This document shows positions 8,384-17,777 of a DNA stretch of 64,000 bases, piece after piece. Position numbers and translations under genes: made by a program. The first letter of the stretch is position 1, and the number at the start of each line of letters is the position of its first letter. The notes beneath the pieces are model-generated. The model did not search any database, was not told the origin of the DNA, and saw nothing but the letters and a program-made list of their open reading frames with translations. The stretch comes from an uncultured Pseudoclavibacter sp. (GTDB taxonomy: Bacteria > Actinomycetota > Actinomycetes > Actinomycetales > Microbacteriaceae): the NCBI GenBank assembly GCA_946221025.1, contig CAMIMS010000003.1, positions 1-64,000 on the forward strand, written 5' to 3'.

Positions 8384-10173
8384 GCTTCGGCCCGACGCTC
8401 GGAGATCTCTGCTGCCGGGCGGATGATCGGGATGGCCGTGGTAGAGGTGGTCTGGTACTCCGCATCCGCCACGTAGAGCCAGTAGAAGGTCTGCGAACCG
8501 AAGGTCAGAGTCACCGTGCCGTCTTCGCAAACGCGCGGGAACTCCTGCCCACCGAAGAGGTCGAACAGGCGCGAGCCTTCGTAACCCGGCAGCTGGATCG
8601 TCGCGGTGGCGGGGTTGTGCGAGAACGAGAACACGCACAGCACCTGCTCGGGTCGGTCACCGGCGGTCGCGATGGGGGAGTCGGTGCCCCCGGCGTACGA
8701 ACGGATGTAGGCGAGCACCGAGTCATGGCTGGTGGACATGACCGTGAGGTCGCCGAGCCCGAACACGGGGTGCTGACGACGCACCTGCAGCATTGATCGC
8801 AGCCACTGCAGGAATGAGCGCGACTGCCCGAGCTGCGCTTCGACGTTCACGGTGCGGAAGTTGTAGACGAGCGAATCCACGACCGGGAGGTAGAGCTTGC
8901 CGGGGTCTGCGGTTGAGAAGCCGGCGTTGCGGTCGGGCGTCCACTGCATCGGCGTGCGCGACGCGTCGCGGTCATCGAGCCAGATGTTGTCGCCCATGCC
9001 GATCTCATCGCCGTAGTAGAGGAAGGGTGAGCCCTTCAGCGAGAGCAGGATGGCGTGGGCGAGCTGGATCTCGTCGCGGGAGTTGTCGAGCAGTGGCGCG
9101 AGGCGGCGACGAATACCGATGTTGACGCGCATCCGCGGGTCGAAGGCGTACCAGCCGTACATTGCCTGGCGGTACTCCTCCGAGACCATCTCGAGGGTGA
9201 GCTCGTCGTGGTTGCGCAGGAACACGCCCCAGGCGGCCGCATCCGGAATCTCGAGCTGCTTCTCGAGAATGTTCTCGAGTTCGTGCTTCTCCTGCGAGCG
9301 AAGGGCGTAGAAAATGCGCGGCATCGTAGGAAAGTCGAATGCCATGTGGCACTCGGGGGCATCGTTGGTGCCGAGGAAGTCGACGACCTCTTCGGGCCAC
9401 TGGTTGGCCTCGGCAAGCAGGATGCGGCCGGGGTATTCGCTGTCGACGAGGTCGCGAAGTTCGCGAATGTACTCGTGGGTCTCGGGCTCGCCCTCACCGT
9501 TGCCGTCTTCGGATTCGAACAGGTACGGGATGGCGTCGAGGCGCAGGCCGTCAACGCCGAGGTCGAGCCAGAACCGGATGATGTTCTTCATCTCTTCGCG
9601 CACGGCCGGGTTCTCGAAGTTGAGGTCGGGCTGATGCGAGAAGAAGCGGTGGAAGAAGAATTGGCGGCGAACCGGGTCGAAGGTCCAGTTCGACTCTTCG
9701 GTGTCGACGAAGATGATGCGGATGTCTTCGTACTTCTCGTCCGTGTCGCTCCACACGTAGTAGTCGCCGTACGGGCCCTCCGGGTCTTCGCGGGAGGCTT
9801 GGAACCACTCGTGCTGGTCGGAGGTGTGGTTGATGACCATGTCGATGATCACGCGCATCCCGCGCTCGTGCGCGCGGTGCACGAGTTCCTGGAACTCATC
9901 GATCGACCCGAACTCGGGCAGCACCGCCCGATAGTCCTGCACGTCGTACCCACCGTCGCGAAGGGGCGAAAGGAAGAACGGCGGGATCCACAGCGCGTCA
10001 ATGCCGAGCCACTGCAGGTAGTCGAGCTTCGAGGTGAGCCCGGCGAAGTCGCCGACGCCGTCGCCGTTCGAGTCGGCGAACGAGCGCACCATCACCTCGT
10101 AGAACACCGCCCGCTTGTACCAGGATTCGTCCCGATCCAGTCCGGGCATGTGCAGTGGGGCGTTGAAGCTCAT
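8380..10173 (-). CDS. treS: Trehalose synthase (maltose alpha-D-glucosyltransferase)
   Basis: A 597-residue GH13 family enzyme that interconverts maltose and trehalose. The N-terminus (WYKRAVFYEVMVRSFADSNG) and the barrel motifs MVINHTSD, DGLRLDAIPYLF (nucleophile Asp), LLAEANQWPE (acid/base Glu) and FLRNHDELT match TreS. The C-terminal beta-sandwich follows from about residue 480. The length fits the single-domain form without a fused maltokinase. With GlgA it may belong to trehalose-to-glucan conversion, although pep2 and glgE are not in this window. GAGAGGA precedes the ATG. Confidence 0.95.
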   Translation of the reverse strand: MSFNAPLHMPGLDRDESWYKRAVFYEVMVRSFADSNGDGVGDFAGLTSKLDYLQWLGIDALWIPPFFLSPLRDGGYDVQDYRAVLPEFGSIDEFQELVHRAHERGMRVIIDMVINHTSDQHEWFQASREDPEGPYGDYYVWSDTDEKYEDIRIIFVDTEESNWTFDPVRRQFFFHRFFSHQPDLNFENPAVREEMKNIIRFWLDLGVDGLRLDAIPYLFESEDGNGEGEPETHEYIRELRDLVDSEYPGRILLAEANQWPEEVVDFLGTNDAPECHMAFDFPTMPRIFYALRSQEKHELENILEKQLEIPDAAAWGVFLRNHDELTLEMVSEEYRQAMYGWYAFDPRMRVNIGIRRRLAPLLDNSRDEIQLAHAILLSLKGSPFLYYGDEIGMGDNIWLDDRDASRTPMQWTPDRNAGFSTADPGKLYLPVVDSLVYNFRTVNVEAQLGQSRSFLQWLRSMLQVRRQHPVFGLGDLTVMSTSHDSVLAYIRSYAGGTDSPIATAGDRPEQVLCVFSFSHNPATATIQLPGYEGSRLFDLFGGQEFPRVCEDGTVTLTFGSQTFYWLYVADAEYQTTSTTAIPIIRPAAEISERRAEA

Positions 10174-10219
10174 GGAGCGTCCTCTCGGGTGCGCGCGTGG
10201 TTGGCAAATAGCCGCGGCC

Positions 10220-10225
10220 TACACT
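10220..10225 (+). promoter_or_regulatory. Leaderless -10 box of the hydrolase-glycosyltransferase unit
   Basis: TACACT followed by 8 nt and ATG 10234, within the 60-bp divergent gap with treS. No ribosome-binding site fits between the box and the start. Confidence 0.5.
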
Positions 10226-10233
10226 TTCCCACG

Positions 10234-11154
10234 ATGGTGAACACTCACGCGCGCAGCGAGGCGCTTCTTGCCGGACGAACGGTGACCGAGCACCGCAACA
10301 CGGTCGCGACATCGGTCACCGGCTGGTGGGAATACGAGCCTGCCGAAGCAAGGGCTCGGGGCTTTGCTTCGGCGCCAACGCTCATCCTCGTGCACGGATT
10401 CCGTGGCACCCACCACGGCCTCGAGGCGGTCGTCGCGCGGCTGCCGCAGTTTCGGGTGATTTCTCCCGACCTTCCCGGTTTCGGCGAGTCGACCCCGATG
10501 GCGGGGGAGCAGACCCTGGATGCGTACGCCGGGTGGCTGCGTCAATTCGTTGACCTCGTCGACCCCGCGGGCCGCGCGATCGTGCTCGGTCACTCCTTCG
10601 GATCGCTCATCGTCGCGCGCAACGTGCGAGCGCTCGGCGACCGGCGCATCGTGCTCGTGAACCCGATCTCGTCCCCGGCGCTCGAAGGCCCGGCAAAGAT
10701 CGGCACGTTCCTTGCCATTGCCTACTACCGGATGGGGGAGATGCTCCCCGCGCCGCTCGGGCACACGCTGCTTGCGCATCCGGCGATGACGCGGGTAATG
10801 AGCGAGATCATAGCGGTGACACGTGACCGGGCGCTGCGCCACTGGATTCACCGCCAGCACCTTGACCACTTCTCGTCGTTCTCTGACCGCTCGACGCTGC
10901 TGCAGGCGTTCAAGGCGTCCGTTTCTGACTCGGTCGCCGCGCACGCGGCTGAGTTCCCGCCGGGGACTGTGATGGTCGTGGGGGATCGTGACCAGATCGC
11001 ACCGCTTGACGCGCAGCGCACGACGGCCGCCGCGATGCCAGGCGCCACCCTGCACATCCTTGAGGGGGTCGGGCACCTCATTCACTACGAGCGCCCGATC
11101 ACGCTCGCCCGCATCCTCATCGATGAGTTCACAACCGGAACGGAAGTGATATGA
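10234..11154 (+). CDS. Alpha/beta hydrolase
   Basis: A 306-residue alpha/beta-hydrolase fold enzyme. Visible elements are the oxyanion-hole loop LVHGFRG, the nucleophile elbow GHSFGS, the acid in VVGDRDQIAPLD and the terminal catalytic His in EGVGHLIHYERP. The substrate is unknown; these features are shared by esterases, epoxide hydrolases and C-C hydrolases. Its stop overlaps the next gene's ATG (ATGA), so it is coupled to a glycosyltransferase, which hints at a lipid or glycan pathway. No signal peptide, so it is cytoplasmic. Confidence 0.88.
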   Translation: MVNTHARSEALLAGRTVTEHRNTVATSVTGWWEYEPAEARARGFASAPTLILVHGFRGTHHGLEAVVARLPQFRVISPDLPGFGESTPMAGEQTLDAYAGWLRQFVDLVDPAGRAIVLGHSFGSLIVARNVRALGDRRIVLVNPISSPALEGPAKIGTFLAIAYYRMGEMLPAPLGHTLLAHPAMTRVMSEIIAVTRDRALRHWIHRQHLDHFSSFSDRSTLLQAFKASVSDSVAAHAAEFPPGTVMVVGDRDQIAPLDAQRTTAAAMPGATLHILEGVGHLIHYERPITLARILIDEFTTGTEVI

Positions 11155-12278
11155 GCGCTGACATGAGGCCGCGCATCCTGTTCGACTGCCGCTACGTGAA
11201 GCTTGAGCGCCACGACGGCATTTCTCGATACTCCGCAGAGCTCGTGCGCGCGCTTAGCGACCTGCACCCGGTGACGATGCTCATTTCGGATGAGCGGCAA
11301 CTGCAGATGCTGCCGAACCTCCCGTGGATTCTCGGGCCGAGCGAAACGAGCCCCCTGGAACCGTTCGTCGCCCTTCGCATCAACCGGATGCGCATTGACG
11401 GTAAGCGGCCGGATGTGGTGGTGAGCCCCATGCAAACGATGGGATCGATAGGGCGCCGCTACGGCCTCATCCTCACCATTCACGACCTCATCTATTACGT
11501 GAACCGCACGCCGCCGCGGGAGTTCAATCCGGCGATACGGCTGCTGTGGCGCATCTACCACCTCTCGTATTGGCCGCAGCGGGTGCTGCTGAGCGGTGCG
11601 GATGCGGTCGCCACGATCTCTCGAACCACCGGGCGCCTTATGCGCCGTCACCGGTTGACGCGAAAACCGCTCGTGCTCGTGCCGAATGCGCCCGAACAGA
11701 GCCTCGCCGCCTCCGCACGCTTTGCCCCGCCGACGAACCCGAACCTCGTGTACATGGGCTCGTTCATGCCCTACAAGAACGTTGAGACGGTCGCCCGGGC
11801 AATGCAGCACCTGCCCGGATGGACCCTGCACCTGTGCTCGAAGGCCGATGACGCGACAATTGCACGGCTCGAAGAGCTCGCTCCAGCCGGGTCGATCGTC
11901 GCCCACCGGGGCGTGAGCGATGACGCGTACCGGGAGCTGCTTCTTCAGGCGACCGCGCTCGTCACGGCATCCAGAAACGAGGGATTCGGGCTGCCGGTCA
12001 TCGAGGCGATGTCCGCCGGCACGCCCGTGCTGTGCAGCGATATTCCGATCTTCCGCGAGGTTGGGGGAGAGGCAGCCCGATACTTCGATCCGGACAGCCC
12101 GGAAGACCTCGCTCGCGCCGCGGTTTCCCTTAGCGAGCAAGCAGCATGGGCCGACGCTTCTGCCGCCAGCGTCGAGCAGGCAGCGACATTTACGTGGACC
12201 GCGAGCGCGACATCGCTTCTTCGAGCCGTAGAACGCATCCACGCGGCTCGAACCGGCAACGCGCACGTGGATTCGTAG
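11151..12278 (+). CDS. Glycosyltransferase family 4-like protein
   Basis: A 375-residue GT-B glycosyltransferase. The N-terminal acceptor domain opens with ILFDCRYV and has LTIHDLIYY; the C-terminal donor domain has VYMGSFMPYKNVETV and the EX7E motif in SRNEGFGLPVIEAMSAG, as in mannosyltransferase-like GT4 members. Soluble, with no transmembrane helix. It is coupled to the alpha/beta hydrolase by a 4-bp overlap. Donor and acceptor are not deducible; a role in cell-envelope glycolipid or polysaccharide is an inference. Confidence 0.88.
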   Translation: MSADMRPRILFDCRYVKLERHDGISRYSAELVRALSDLHPVTMLISDERQLQMLPNLPWILGPSETSPLEPFVALRINRMRIDGKRPDVVVSPMQTMGSIGRRYGLILTIHDLIYYVNRTPPREFNPAIRLLWRIYHLSYWPQRVLLSGADAVATISRTTGRLMRRHRLTRKPLVLVPNAPEQSLAASARFAPPTNPNLVYMGSFMPYKNVETVARAMQHLPGWTLHLCSKADDATIARLEELAPAGSIVAHRGVSDDAYRELLLQATALVTASRNEGFGLPVIEAMSAGTPVLCSDIPIFREVGGEAARYFDPDSPEDLARAAVSLSEQAAWADASAASVEQAATFTWTASATSLLRAVERIHAARTGNAHVDS

Positions 12279-12322
12279 CCCGCATCCCAAGCTCCGGTGC
12301 GCTGGCGCGAGAGAATACGCGA

Positions 12323-13189
12323 ATGCTCGTGCAGCGCATCCGGGATCTGAGCGACCCGCGACTCGATGATTTCATTCGACTCACCGACGTCGCGCTTCGC
12401 CGCCGGCTCGAGCCGGAGGGCGGTCTGTACCTGGCCGAATCACCGAAAGTGATTCAGCGTGCGATTGAGGCCGGGCACCGCCCCCGGGCCGTGCTGCTCG
12501 CGGAAGAGTGGCTCCCAACGGTTGAACCGCTTCTGGAGGCATACCCGGAAACGCCTGTCTTCATCGGCACGGATGAACAGCTTGAGGGCATCACCGGGTT
12601 CCGAATGCACCGCGGCGCGATCGCGTCGATGCACAGGCCTGAGCTTGCGCAACCGGCCGATCTGCTCGCGAACGCGCGCACGGTCATGGTTCTCGAGGAC
12701 GTTGTCGACCATACGAATGTGGGTGCCGCGTTTCGGGCTGCGGCCGGTCTCGGGGCGGATGCGGTGCTCGTGACCGAGCGATGCGCCGACCCCCTCTACC
12801 GGCGAAGCGTTCGCGTCAGCATGGGCACGGTGCTGCAGGTGCCCTGGTCGCGCATCGGCCCGTGGAATGAGGCCGCTGAGGTGCTGCATGCGAACGGCTT
12901 TCATATCGCGGCCCTCGCGCTCAGCGACGACGCTGTCGCACTGCCCGAGTTCGCCGCGCACCGTCCGGACCGCGTCGCGATCGTGCTCGGCACGGAGGGG
13001 GATGGGCTCAGCCGCCACGCGCTTCGCGCGGCCGACTCCATCGTCACGATTCCAATGCAGCACGGGGTTGACTCGCTGAATGTCGCCGCCGCGAGCGCGG
13101 TCGCGCTCTACGCCGTGACGAGTGCTCATCCCGGCCGGGCCGCCGAACCCGGCTCATCCCCGGCGAGTACCCTTCGATCCGACTCGTGA
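12323..13189 (+). CDS. TrmH/SpoU family RNA 2'-O-methyltransferase
   Basis: A 288-residue SPOUT methyltransferase. An N-terminal substrate-binding domain (to about residue 110) is followed by the SpoU knot: motif 1 VLEDVVDHTNVGAAFRAA, motif 2 IVLGTEGDGLS and motif 3 IPMQHGVDSLNVAAASAV. These bind SAM and form the dimer interface. It probably methylates ribose in rRNA or tRNA, but the site is not predictable. The ATG at 12323 gives a natural N-terminus (MLVQRIRDL) although no clear ribosome site is seen. A TACCCT box near 13168 inside its end may drive the next gene. Confidence 0.88.
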   Translation: MLVQRIRDLSDPRLDDFIRLTDVALRRRLEPEGGLYLAESPKVIQRAIEAGHRPRAVLLAEEWLPTVEPLLEAYPETPVFIGTDEQLEGITGFRMHRGAIASMHRPELAQPADLLANARTVMVLEDVVDHTNVGAAFRAAAGLGADAVLVTERCADPLYRRSVRVSMGTVLQVPWSRIGPWNEAAEVLHANGFHIAALALSDDAVALPEFAAHRPDRVAIVLGTEGDGLSRHALRAADSIVTIPMQHGVDSLNVAAASAVALYAVTSAHPGRAAEPGSSPASTLRSDS

Positions 13190-13206
13190 ACGAAAGGGGA
13201 CCGCTC

Positions 13207-13785
13207 GTGCGCCTGCATCGGACGCTGCCCCTGTTCGCCGTGGGAATGAGCGTGGCGCTGCTGCTGCAGGGCTGCTCACCGCTTGACGAGACCCCGGTTC
13301 CCGACGCGCAACCCGAGGGGCCAACGGCATGCGATGGCGTGGCCCGGCAGAGTGTCGAAGCGATCGTCGGTCGGCCCGCGAAGTCGTATCAGTTCGGGGA
13401 CTGGCGAACGATCCGCGAAACGGGCTTCTCATGCGAGGTCGATAGCCCGCACGGCGCGATCGATATTCGAGTCACACCGCTCTCGCGCGAGGACAAGGGC
13501 GCCGAAGCCGCCGAGCGCGTGACCGAGTGGCGGGATGCCGGCGGCGATCCGATCGAGACCGACCTCGCGCCGGGTGAGGGGTACCTGTTCGGCGAGCCCG
13601 GCCAGGTGATCACCGCCGCGTGGGTGTGCACCGATCGAAGCCTCGAGGTAGTGCTGCAGGACGTGTGGATCGACGACCGCCGCGATCAACGTCAGGACGC
13701 GCAGAACCTGCTGTTCTCCCTCCTGCCGTACACCTGCGCTCAGCAGCAGGTGCCGGGCGTCGACTACACCGAGCCAGAGAAATAG
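13207..13785 (+). CDS. Hypothetical lipoprotein
   Basis: A 192-residue secreted lipoprotein. The signal peptide has basic residues, a hydrophobic stretch (PLFAVGMSVALLLQ) and the lipobox LLQGC. The mature part has three further Cys that could form disulfides, and no recognised domain; it resembles actinobacterial DUF3558-like lipoproteins only in general build. Two starts are possible: GTG 13186, overlapping the previous stop (GTGA), and GTG 13207. I prefer 13207 because AAAGGGGA lies 7 nt before it and the signal peptide then has normal length. Confidence 0.78.
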   Translation: MRLHRTLPLFAVGMSVALLLQGCSPLDETPVPDAQPEGPTACDGVARQSVEAIVGRPAKSYQFGDWRTIRETGFSCEVDSPHGAIDIRVTPLSREDKGAEAAERVTEWRDAGGDPIETDLAPGEGYLFGEPGQVITAAWVCTDRSLEVVLQDVWIDDRRDQRQDAQNLLFSLLPYTCAQQQVPGVDYTEPEK

Positions 13786-13816
13786 GCGCACCGTTCGCGG
13801 TGTCGGAGGGCGGGTC

Positions 13817-13822
13817 TACGGT
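13817..13822 (+). promoter_or_regulatory. Leaderless -10 box of the acyl-CoA dehydrogenase-like gene
   Basis: TACGGT followed by 7 nt and ATG 13830. There is no Shine-Dalgarno sequence in the 7-nt gap. Confidence 0.5.
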
Positions 13823-13829
13823 AGACGGC

Positions 13830-15038
13830 ATGTCTTCTAAGGTTCAGCAGGTTCTTCCCGACGCGATGCTCGCGCGCTTTCGTGAGCGGGCCGGTGGCTA
13901 CGACGAGTCGAACTCGTTCCCAAACGAGGACCTTCAGGAGCTTCGAGAATCGGGCTACCTGCGCGCCCTCGTGCCGACCGAAATGGGCGGGCTCGGGTGG
14001 AGTCTCGAAGAGACATGCCGCGCACAGCGTCGCCTCGGTGCGCACGCTCCCGCGACGGCGCTCGCCGTGAACATGCATCTCATTTGGGCGGGCGTCGGCC
14101 GTCTGCTGCACGCGGTGGGTGACGACACGGCTGACGGCGTGCTGCGCGATATTGCGAACGGCGAGGTCTACGCGCTCGGCATCTCAGAACCCGGTAATGA
14201 CCTGGCCCTGCTCGACTCAGTCGTCGAGGCGACCCCGGATGGTCAGGGCGGCTACACCTACACCGGAACGAAGATCTTCACATCGCTCTCGCCGGTTTGG
14301 ACGCGGCTTGGCATCTTCGGGCGCGACGATTCGGGCGACGAACCCCGCCTTATGCACGGTGTCGTACTGCGCGACGACGCCGGCGTCGAGATTCTCGAAG
14401 ACTGGAACACCGTCGGGATGCGGGCGACGCAGTCGCACACCACCCGACTGAACAGCGTGCACATTCCGGCAGAACGCATTCTCGCCGCGGTACCCGTGGG
14501 GCCAAATGCGCATCCGCTCATGTTCGGCATCTTCTCGAACTTCCTGCTGCTGCTTTCTTCGGTGTACCTCGGCATCAGCGACCGCGCGATCGAGCTGTCG
14601 GTCGAAGCGGCGAACGCGCGCACGCGGCGTTCGGCCGCAGGCGCGACGCTCGCGGCCGACCCGGTGGTTCGCGATGAGGTGGCGCGCATGGCGATGCGGC
14701 AGGAGGTGAGCGCGACCCTCGTCTCGGCAACCGCCCACGGAATCGATGCGCTTGCCGCATCCGGTTCGCTCGAGGGTGCGCCCATGTGGTTCCCGAAGCT
14801 GCAGTTGTCCAAGCACGAGGCAACGCGCACGGCGCGCGAAAACGTCGAAGCGGCGCTCGGCATCGTTGGGGGAGCGGCGATGCGACGTGATCACGAGCTG
14901 GCACGCCTGTATCGCGATGTCGCCGCCGGCATCTTCCACCCCTCGCAAGATCGCTCAGTGCGCGAAGCATTCGCGGCGGGGCTTTTCCCGCCCTCGAGTG
15001 ACGACGCTTCTGCGGAAGGCGCTGACTCTTCGCGATGA
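13830..15038 (+). CDS. Acyl-CoA dehydrogenase family protein
   Basis: A 402-residue flavoenzyme-like protein. An N-terminal helical domain, a middle beta domain (ALGISEPGNDLALL, then GTKIFTSLSPVWTRLGIFG) and a C-terminal four-helix domain follow the acyl-CoA dehydrogenase plan. The normal catalytic Glu region is not clearly recognisable, and relatives in this branch include flavin-dependent monooxygenases and DszC-like enzymes, so the substrate is uncertain. It is coupled to a downstream helicase by an ATGA overlap, a pairing without evident functional logic. Confidence 0.85.
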   Translation: MSSKVQQVLPDAMLARFRERAGGYDESNSFPNEDLQELRESGYLRALVPTEMGGLGWSLEETCRAQRRLGAHAPATALAVNMHLIWAGVGRLLHAVGDDTADGVLRDIANGEVYALGISEPGNDLALLDSVVEATPDGQGGYTYTGTKIFTSLSPVWTRLGIFGRDDSGDEPRLMHGVVLRDDAGVEILEDWNTVGMRATQSHTTRLNSVHIPAERILAAVPVGPNAHPLMFGIFSNFLLLLSSVYLGISDRAIELSVEAANARTRRSAAGATLAADPVVRDEVARMAMRQEVSATLVSATAHGIDALAASGSLEGAPMWFPKLQLSKHEATRTARENVEAALGIVGGAAMRRDHELARLYRDVAAGIFHPSQDRSVREAFAAGLFPPSSDDASAEGADSSR

Positions 15039-16816
15039 CGGGTCCCGATACTCGCCCGGTTGGTCTGAGTGCCGCCGAGCATCTCTCACCGGCGTTCCCG
15101 GAGCGCGCGCCCTGGGGAACCGCAGGGTCTCTGCGCGCCTGGCAGCAACAGGCCCTCGATGCGTACTTCGAACGCGAACCCCGGGACTTTCTCGCCGCCG
15201 CGACCCCGGGTGCCGGTAAGACGACGTTCGCGCTTCGCCTGGCGGCGGAGCTGCTGAACCGCGGCACCGTGAATCGCGTCACCGTCGTCGCTCCCACCGA
15301 CCACTTGAAGACCCAGTGGGCCGAAGCCGCGGCGCGCGTCGGCATCCGGTTGAACCCGCGGTTCGGCAATCAGAGCGGCGGGCTCACGCGCGACTTCCAC
15401 GGGATCGCTGTGACGTACGCGCAGGTCGCGATGAAACCTTCCGTGCACGAGACCATGACCGTGAACGGCCGCACGCTCGTGATTCTCGATGAGGTGCACC
15501 ACGGCGGCGATGCGCTCAGCTGGGGCGATGGCATCCGCGAGGCGTTTCAGCACGCCGAGCGGCGGCTGCTGCTCACCGGAACCCCGTTCCGCTCCGACAC
15601 CGCGCCCATTCCATTCGTGACCTATGCGCCGGATGAGACCGGGGCGCGCACCTCGGTCACCGACTACAGCTACGGGTACGCCAGGGCCCTCGAAGATGGC
15701 GTCGTTCGCCCGGTGATCTTCATGGCCTACGGGGGGCTTGTGAAGTGGCGCTCCACATCCGGCGACGATATGGCCGCGGGACTTGCCGAAGACAACACGA
15801 AAGACATCACCTCGCAGGCATGGCGCACCGCGCTCGACCCGGGCGGACAGTGGATGCCGCAGGTGCTGACCGCGGCGAACAAACGCCTCGATGAGGTGCG
15901 TGAACGCATCCCGGATGCGGGCGGACTCGTGATCGCGAGCGACCACGAAACGGCGCGCGCCTATGCGGCACTGCTGCACCAGATCACAGGCGAGCAGCCC
16001 GCGCTCATCCTCTCTGACGACGCGGGCGCATCCGACCGCATCACCGAGTTCTCGGAATCAACCGAACGGTGGATGGTCGCGGTTCGCATGGTGTCCGAAG
16101 GGGTCGACGTGCCGCGCCTGTGCGTCGGTGTGTACGCGACGAACGCATCCACCCCGCTGTTCTTCGCCCAGGCCATCGGCCGCTTCGTGCGCGCCAGGCG
16201 CCGCGGCGAGGTCGCGACCGTGTTCCTCCCGACGGTGCCGGTGCTCATGAACCTCGCCCGTGAACTCGAGCGACAGCGCGATCACGTGCTCGACCGGCAG
16301 GGCACCGATGTCGACCAGGAGCAGTCGCTGCTGGATGCGGCTGAGCGCCCCGATCGCGCATCCGATCAGCTTGAGCGGGTGAGCTTTCAAGCGGTCTCAT
16401 CGGAGGCGAGCTTCGAGCGGGTGCTCTACGACGGCGGCGACTTCGGATTCACCGCCGAAGTCGGCAGTGAGGAGGAGCTCGAGTACCTCGGGCTTCCCGG
16501 CATTCTCGAGCCCGAGCAGGTGCGTCAGGTGCTCGCCCAGCGTCAACAACGACAGAGCCGGATGCAGGATGAGCGAGCGAAAGCGAACCCCACGCCTCCC
16601 GCCGAGCAGGCACCGCGCACGATGCACCGAACCCTCAAGGAGCAGCGCACCCTGCTGAACTCGCTCGTGGGGCTTGCGGCGAAGCAGACGGGCGAGCCGC
16701 ACGGCGTGATTCACGCGAGGCTTCGTCGTCAGTGCGGAGGGCCGGCCGTCGCGCAGGCGACGGTCACGCAGCTGCAGCAGCGCATCGACGCGTTGCGGCG
16801 AACGCTTCGCGAGTGA
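15035..16816 (+). CDS. DEAD/DEAH-box superfamily II helicase
   Basis: A 593-residue SF2 helicase. The N-terminal RecA domain has Walker A TPGAGKTT (about 60-67), motif Ia VVAPTDHLKTQW, DEVHH (motif II) and LLTGTPFRSD (motif III). The second RecA domain contains VRMVSEGVDVPRLCVGV and QAIGRFVRARRRGE (motifs V-VI), a pattern close to RadD/type III restriction-like helicases. A Gln-rich coiled segment and a C-terminal basic helical domain (about 500-593) follow. It could unwind DNA in repair. No nuclease or methylase partner is nearby, so a restriction system is unlikely. Confidence 0.88.
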   Translation: MTGPDTRPVGLSAAEHLSPAFPERAPWGTAGSLRAWQQQALDAYFEREPRDFLAAATPGAGKTTFALRLAAELLNRGTVNRVTVVAPTDHLKTQWAEAAARVGIRLNPRFGNQSGGLTRDFHGIAVTYAQVAMKPSVHETMTVNGRTLVILDEVHHGGDALSWGDGIREAFQHAERRLLLTGTPFRSDTAPIPFVTYAPDETGARTSVTDYSYGYARALEDGVVRPVIFMAYGGLVKWRSTSGDDMAAGLAEDNTKDITSQAWRTALDPGGQWMPQVLTAANKRLDEVRERIPDAGGLVIASDHETARAYAALLHQITGEQPALILSDDAGASDRITEFSESTERWMVAVRMVSEGVDVPRLCVGVYATNASTPLFFAQAIGRFVRARRRGEVATVFLPTVPVLMNLARELERQRDHVLDRQGTDVDQEQSLLDAAERPDRASDQLERVSFQAVSSEASFERVLYDGGDFGFTAEVGSEEELEYLGLPGILEPEQVRQVLAQRQQRQSRMQDERAKANPTPPAEQAPRTMHRTLKEQRTLLNSLVGLAAKQTGEPHGVIHARLRRQCGGPAVAQATVTQLQQRIDALRRTLRE

Positions 16817-16837
16817 GCGAGCTCAGCTCCCGCCGCT

Positions 16838-17521
16838 TCAGTCGTCGACGGCCGATCGAGGCTCGTTCGCAGCTGACCCCGCGCCGCGGAGTCGCACCTT
16901 CGTCCAGATGAACCAGGCGATGCCCGCGACGATCAGCGCGATGATGATGGCCTGCAGGATGTGGGCGTATTCGAGGACGAGCGTCCAGTTCTCGCCGAGC
17001 AGATACCCGGCGCCGATGAACAGCACGTTCCAGATCCCGGTGCCGATGAACGACAGCACGCCGAATCTCCACTGACTCATTCGGTTGATACCGGCCGGGA
17101 TGGAAATGAACACCCGGAAGATCGGCATCATTCGCCCGAAGAAGATCACTTTCTCTCCGTGGCGCTCAAACCAGGCGATCGTGCGCTCGATATCGCTCGC
17201 ATCCACCAGCGGAATCTTCGAGAAGATGCGAACGGTGCGCCGGTGACCAAGCAGCCGCCCGATCCAGTACATCGTGAATGCGCCCGCGGTCGCGATCACG
17301 GTCGAGCCGAAGATCGCCCATCCGAGGCCCATCTTTCCCTGCTGAACCGCGAGCCCGACCAGTGGCAGCACGATCTCGCTCGGCACAGCCGGGATGAAGT
17401 TCTCGGCGAACACGAGGAACCAGAGCCCCGGAACGCCGAGCACATCCACCAGCCACATGACCCATTCGCCGACCACGCCAATCGCGCTATCCGATTGCGC
17501 GAAGGGGGAGAGCGGGGGCAT
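16838..17521 (-). CDS. DedA family membrane protein
   Basis: A 227-residue integral membrane protein with five or six hydrophobic segments. The DedA/SNARE-associated motif ENFIPAVPSE and the reentrant FFGRMMPIFRVFISIPAGINRM, with its conserved Arg, are present. Members act as lipid (undecaprenyl phosphate or phosphatidylethanolamine) flippases and affect membrane potential. The start at 17521 has GGAAGGA upstream. The gene is monocistronic and converges with the helicase gene across 21 bp. Confidence 0.92.
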   Translation of the reverse strand: MPPLSPFAQSDSAIGVVGEWVMWLVDVLGVPGLWFLVFAENFIPAVPSEIVLPLVGLAVQQGKMGLGWAIFGSTVIATAGAFTMYWIGRLLGHRRTVRIFSKIPLVDASDIERTIAWFERHGEKVIFFGRMMPIFRVFISIPAGINRMSQWRFGVLSFIGTGIWNVLFIGAGYLLGENWTLVLEYAHILQAIIIALIVAGIAWFIWTKVRLRGAGSAANEPRSAVDD

Positions 17522-17644
17522 GGGGCGGAGTCCTTCCGAAGGTTGACCACTCACCGTAACGGGGCGCCCTGCCCGTGACCTTGGGCGGATGCGAGCACCC
17601 CCGGGCATGGACCACCGAGTGTCCATCAGAGGCCTGCGTGCTCG

Positions 17645-17683
17645 AAAAAGCCCCGGTGAGGGTTTCTCTCAACCGGGGCTTTT
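17645..17683 (-). terminator. Terminator of tRNA-Leu
   Basis: A 12-bp stem (17646-17657 with 17672-17683) whose minus-strand copy ends in a run of U, 9 nt after the tRNA 3' end. It matches a classical rho-independent terminator for the tRNA. Confidence 0.88.
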
Positions 17684-17691
17684 CACCTGCG

Positions 17692-17777
17692 TGCGCGAGG
17701 GGGGACTTGAACCCCCACGCCCTAATACGGGCACTAGCACCTCAAGCTAGCGCGTCTGCCTATTCCGCCACCCGCGC
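17692..17777 (-). tRNA. tRNA-Leu (anticodon GAG)
   Basis: An 86-nt cloverleaf on the minus strand, beginning GCGCGGGUGG. The acceptor stem pairs GCGCGGG with CUCGCGC; the D-arm has GGAAUAGGCAGAC; the anticodon loop is CUUGAGG with GAG, reading CUC and CUU leucine codons; a long variable arm (class II) and the T-loop GGUUCAAGUCC follow. The discriminator is A and CCA is not encoded. The structure was folded by eye. Confidence 0.95.

Noticed and set aside
13186..13206. GTG 13186 as the start of the lipoprotein, overlapping the previous stop
   Set aside because: AAAGGGGA lies inside this stretch at ideal spacing for GTG 13207, and the signal peptide is better sized from there.
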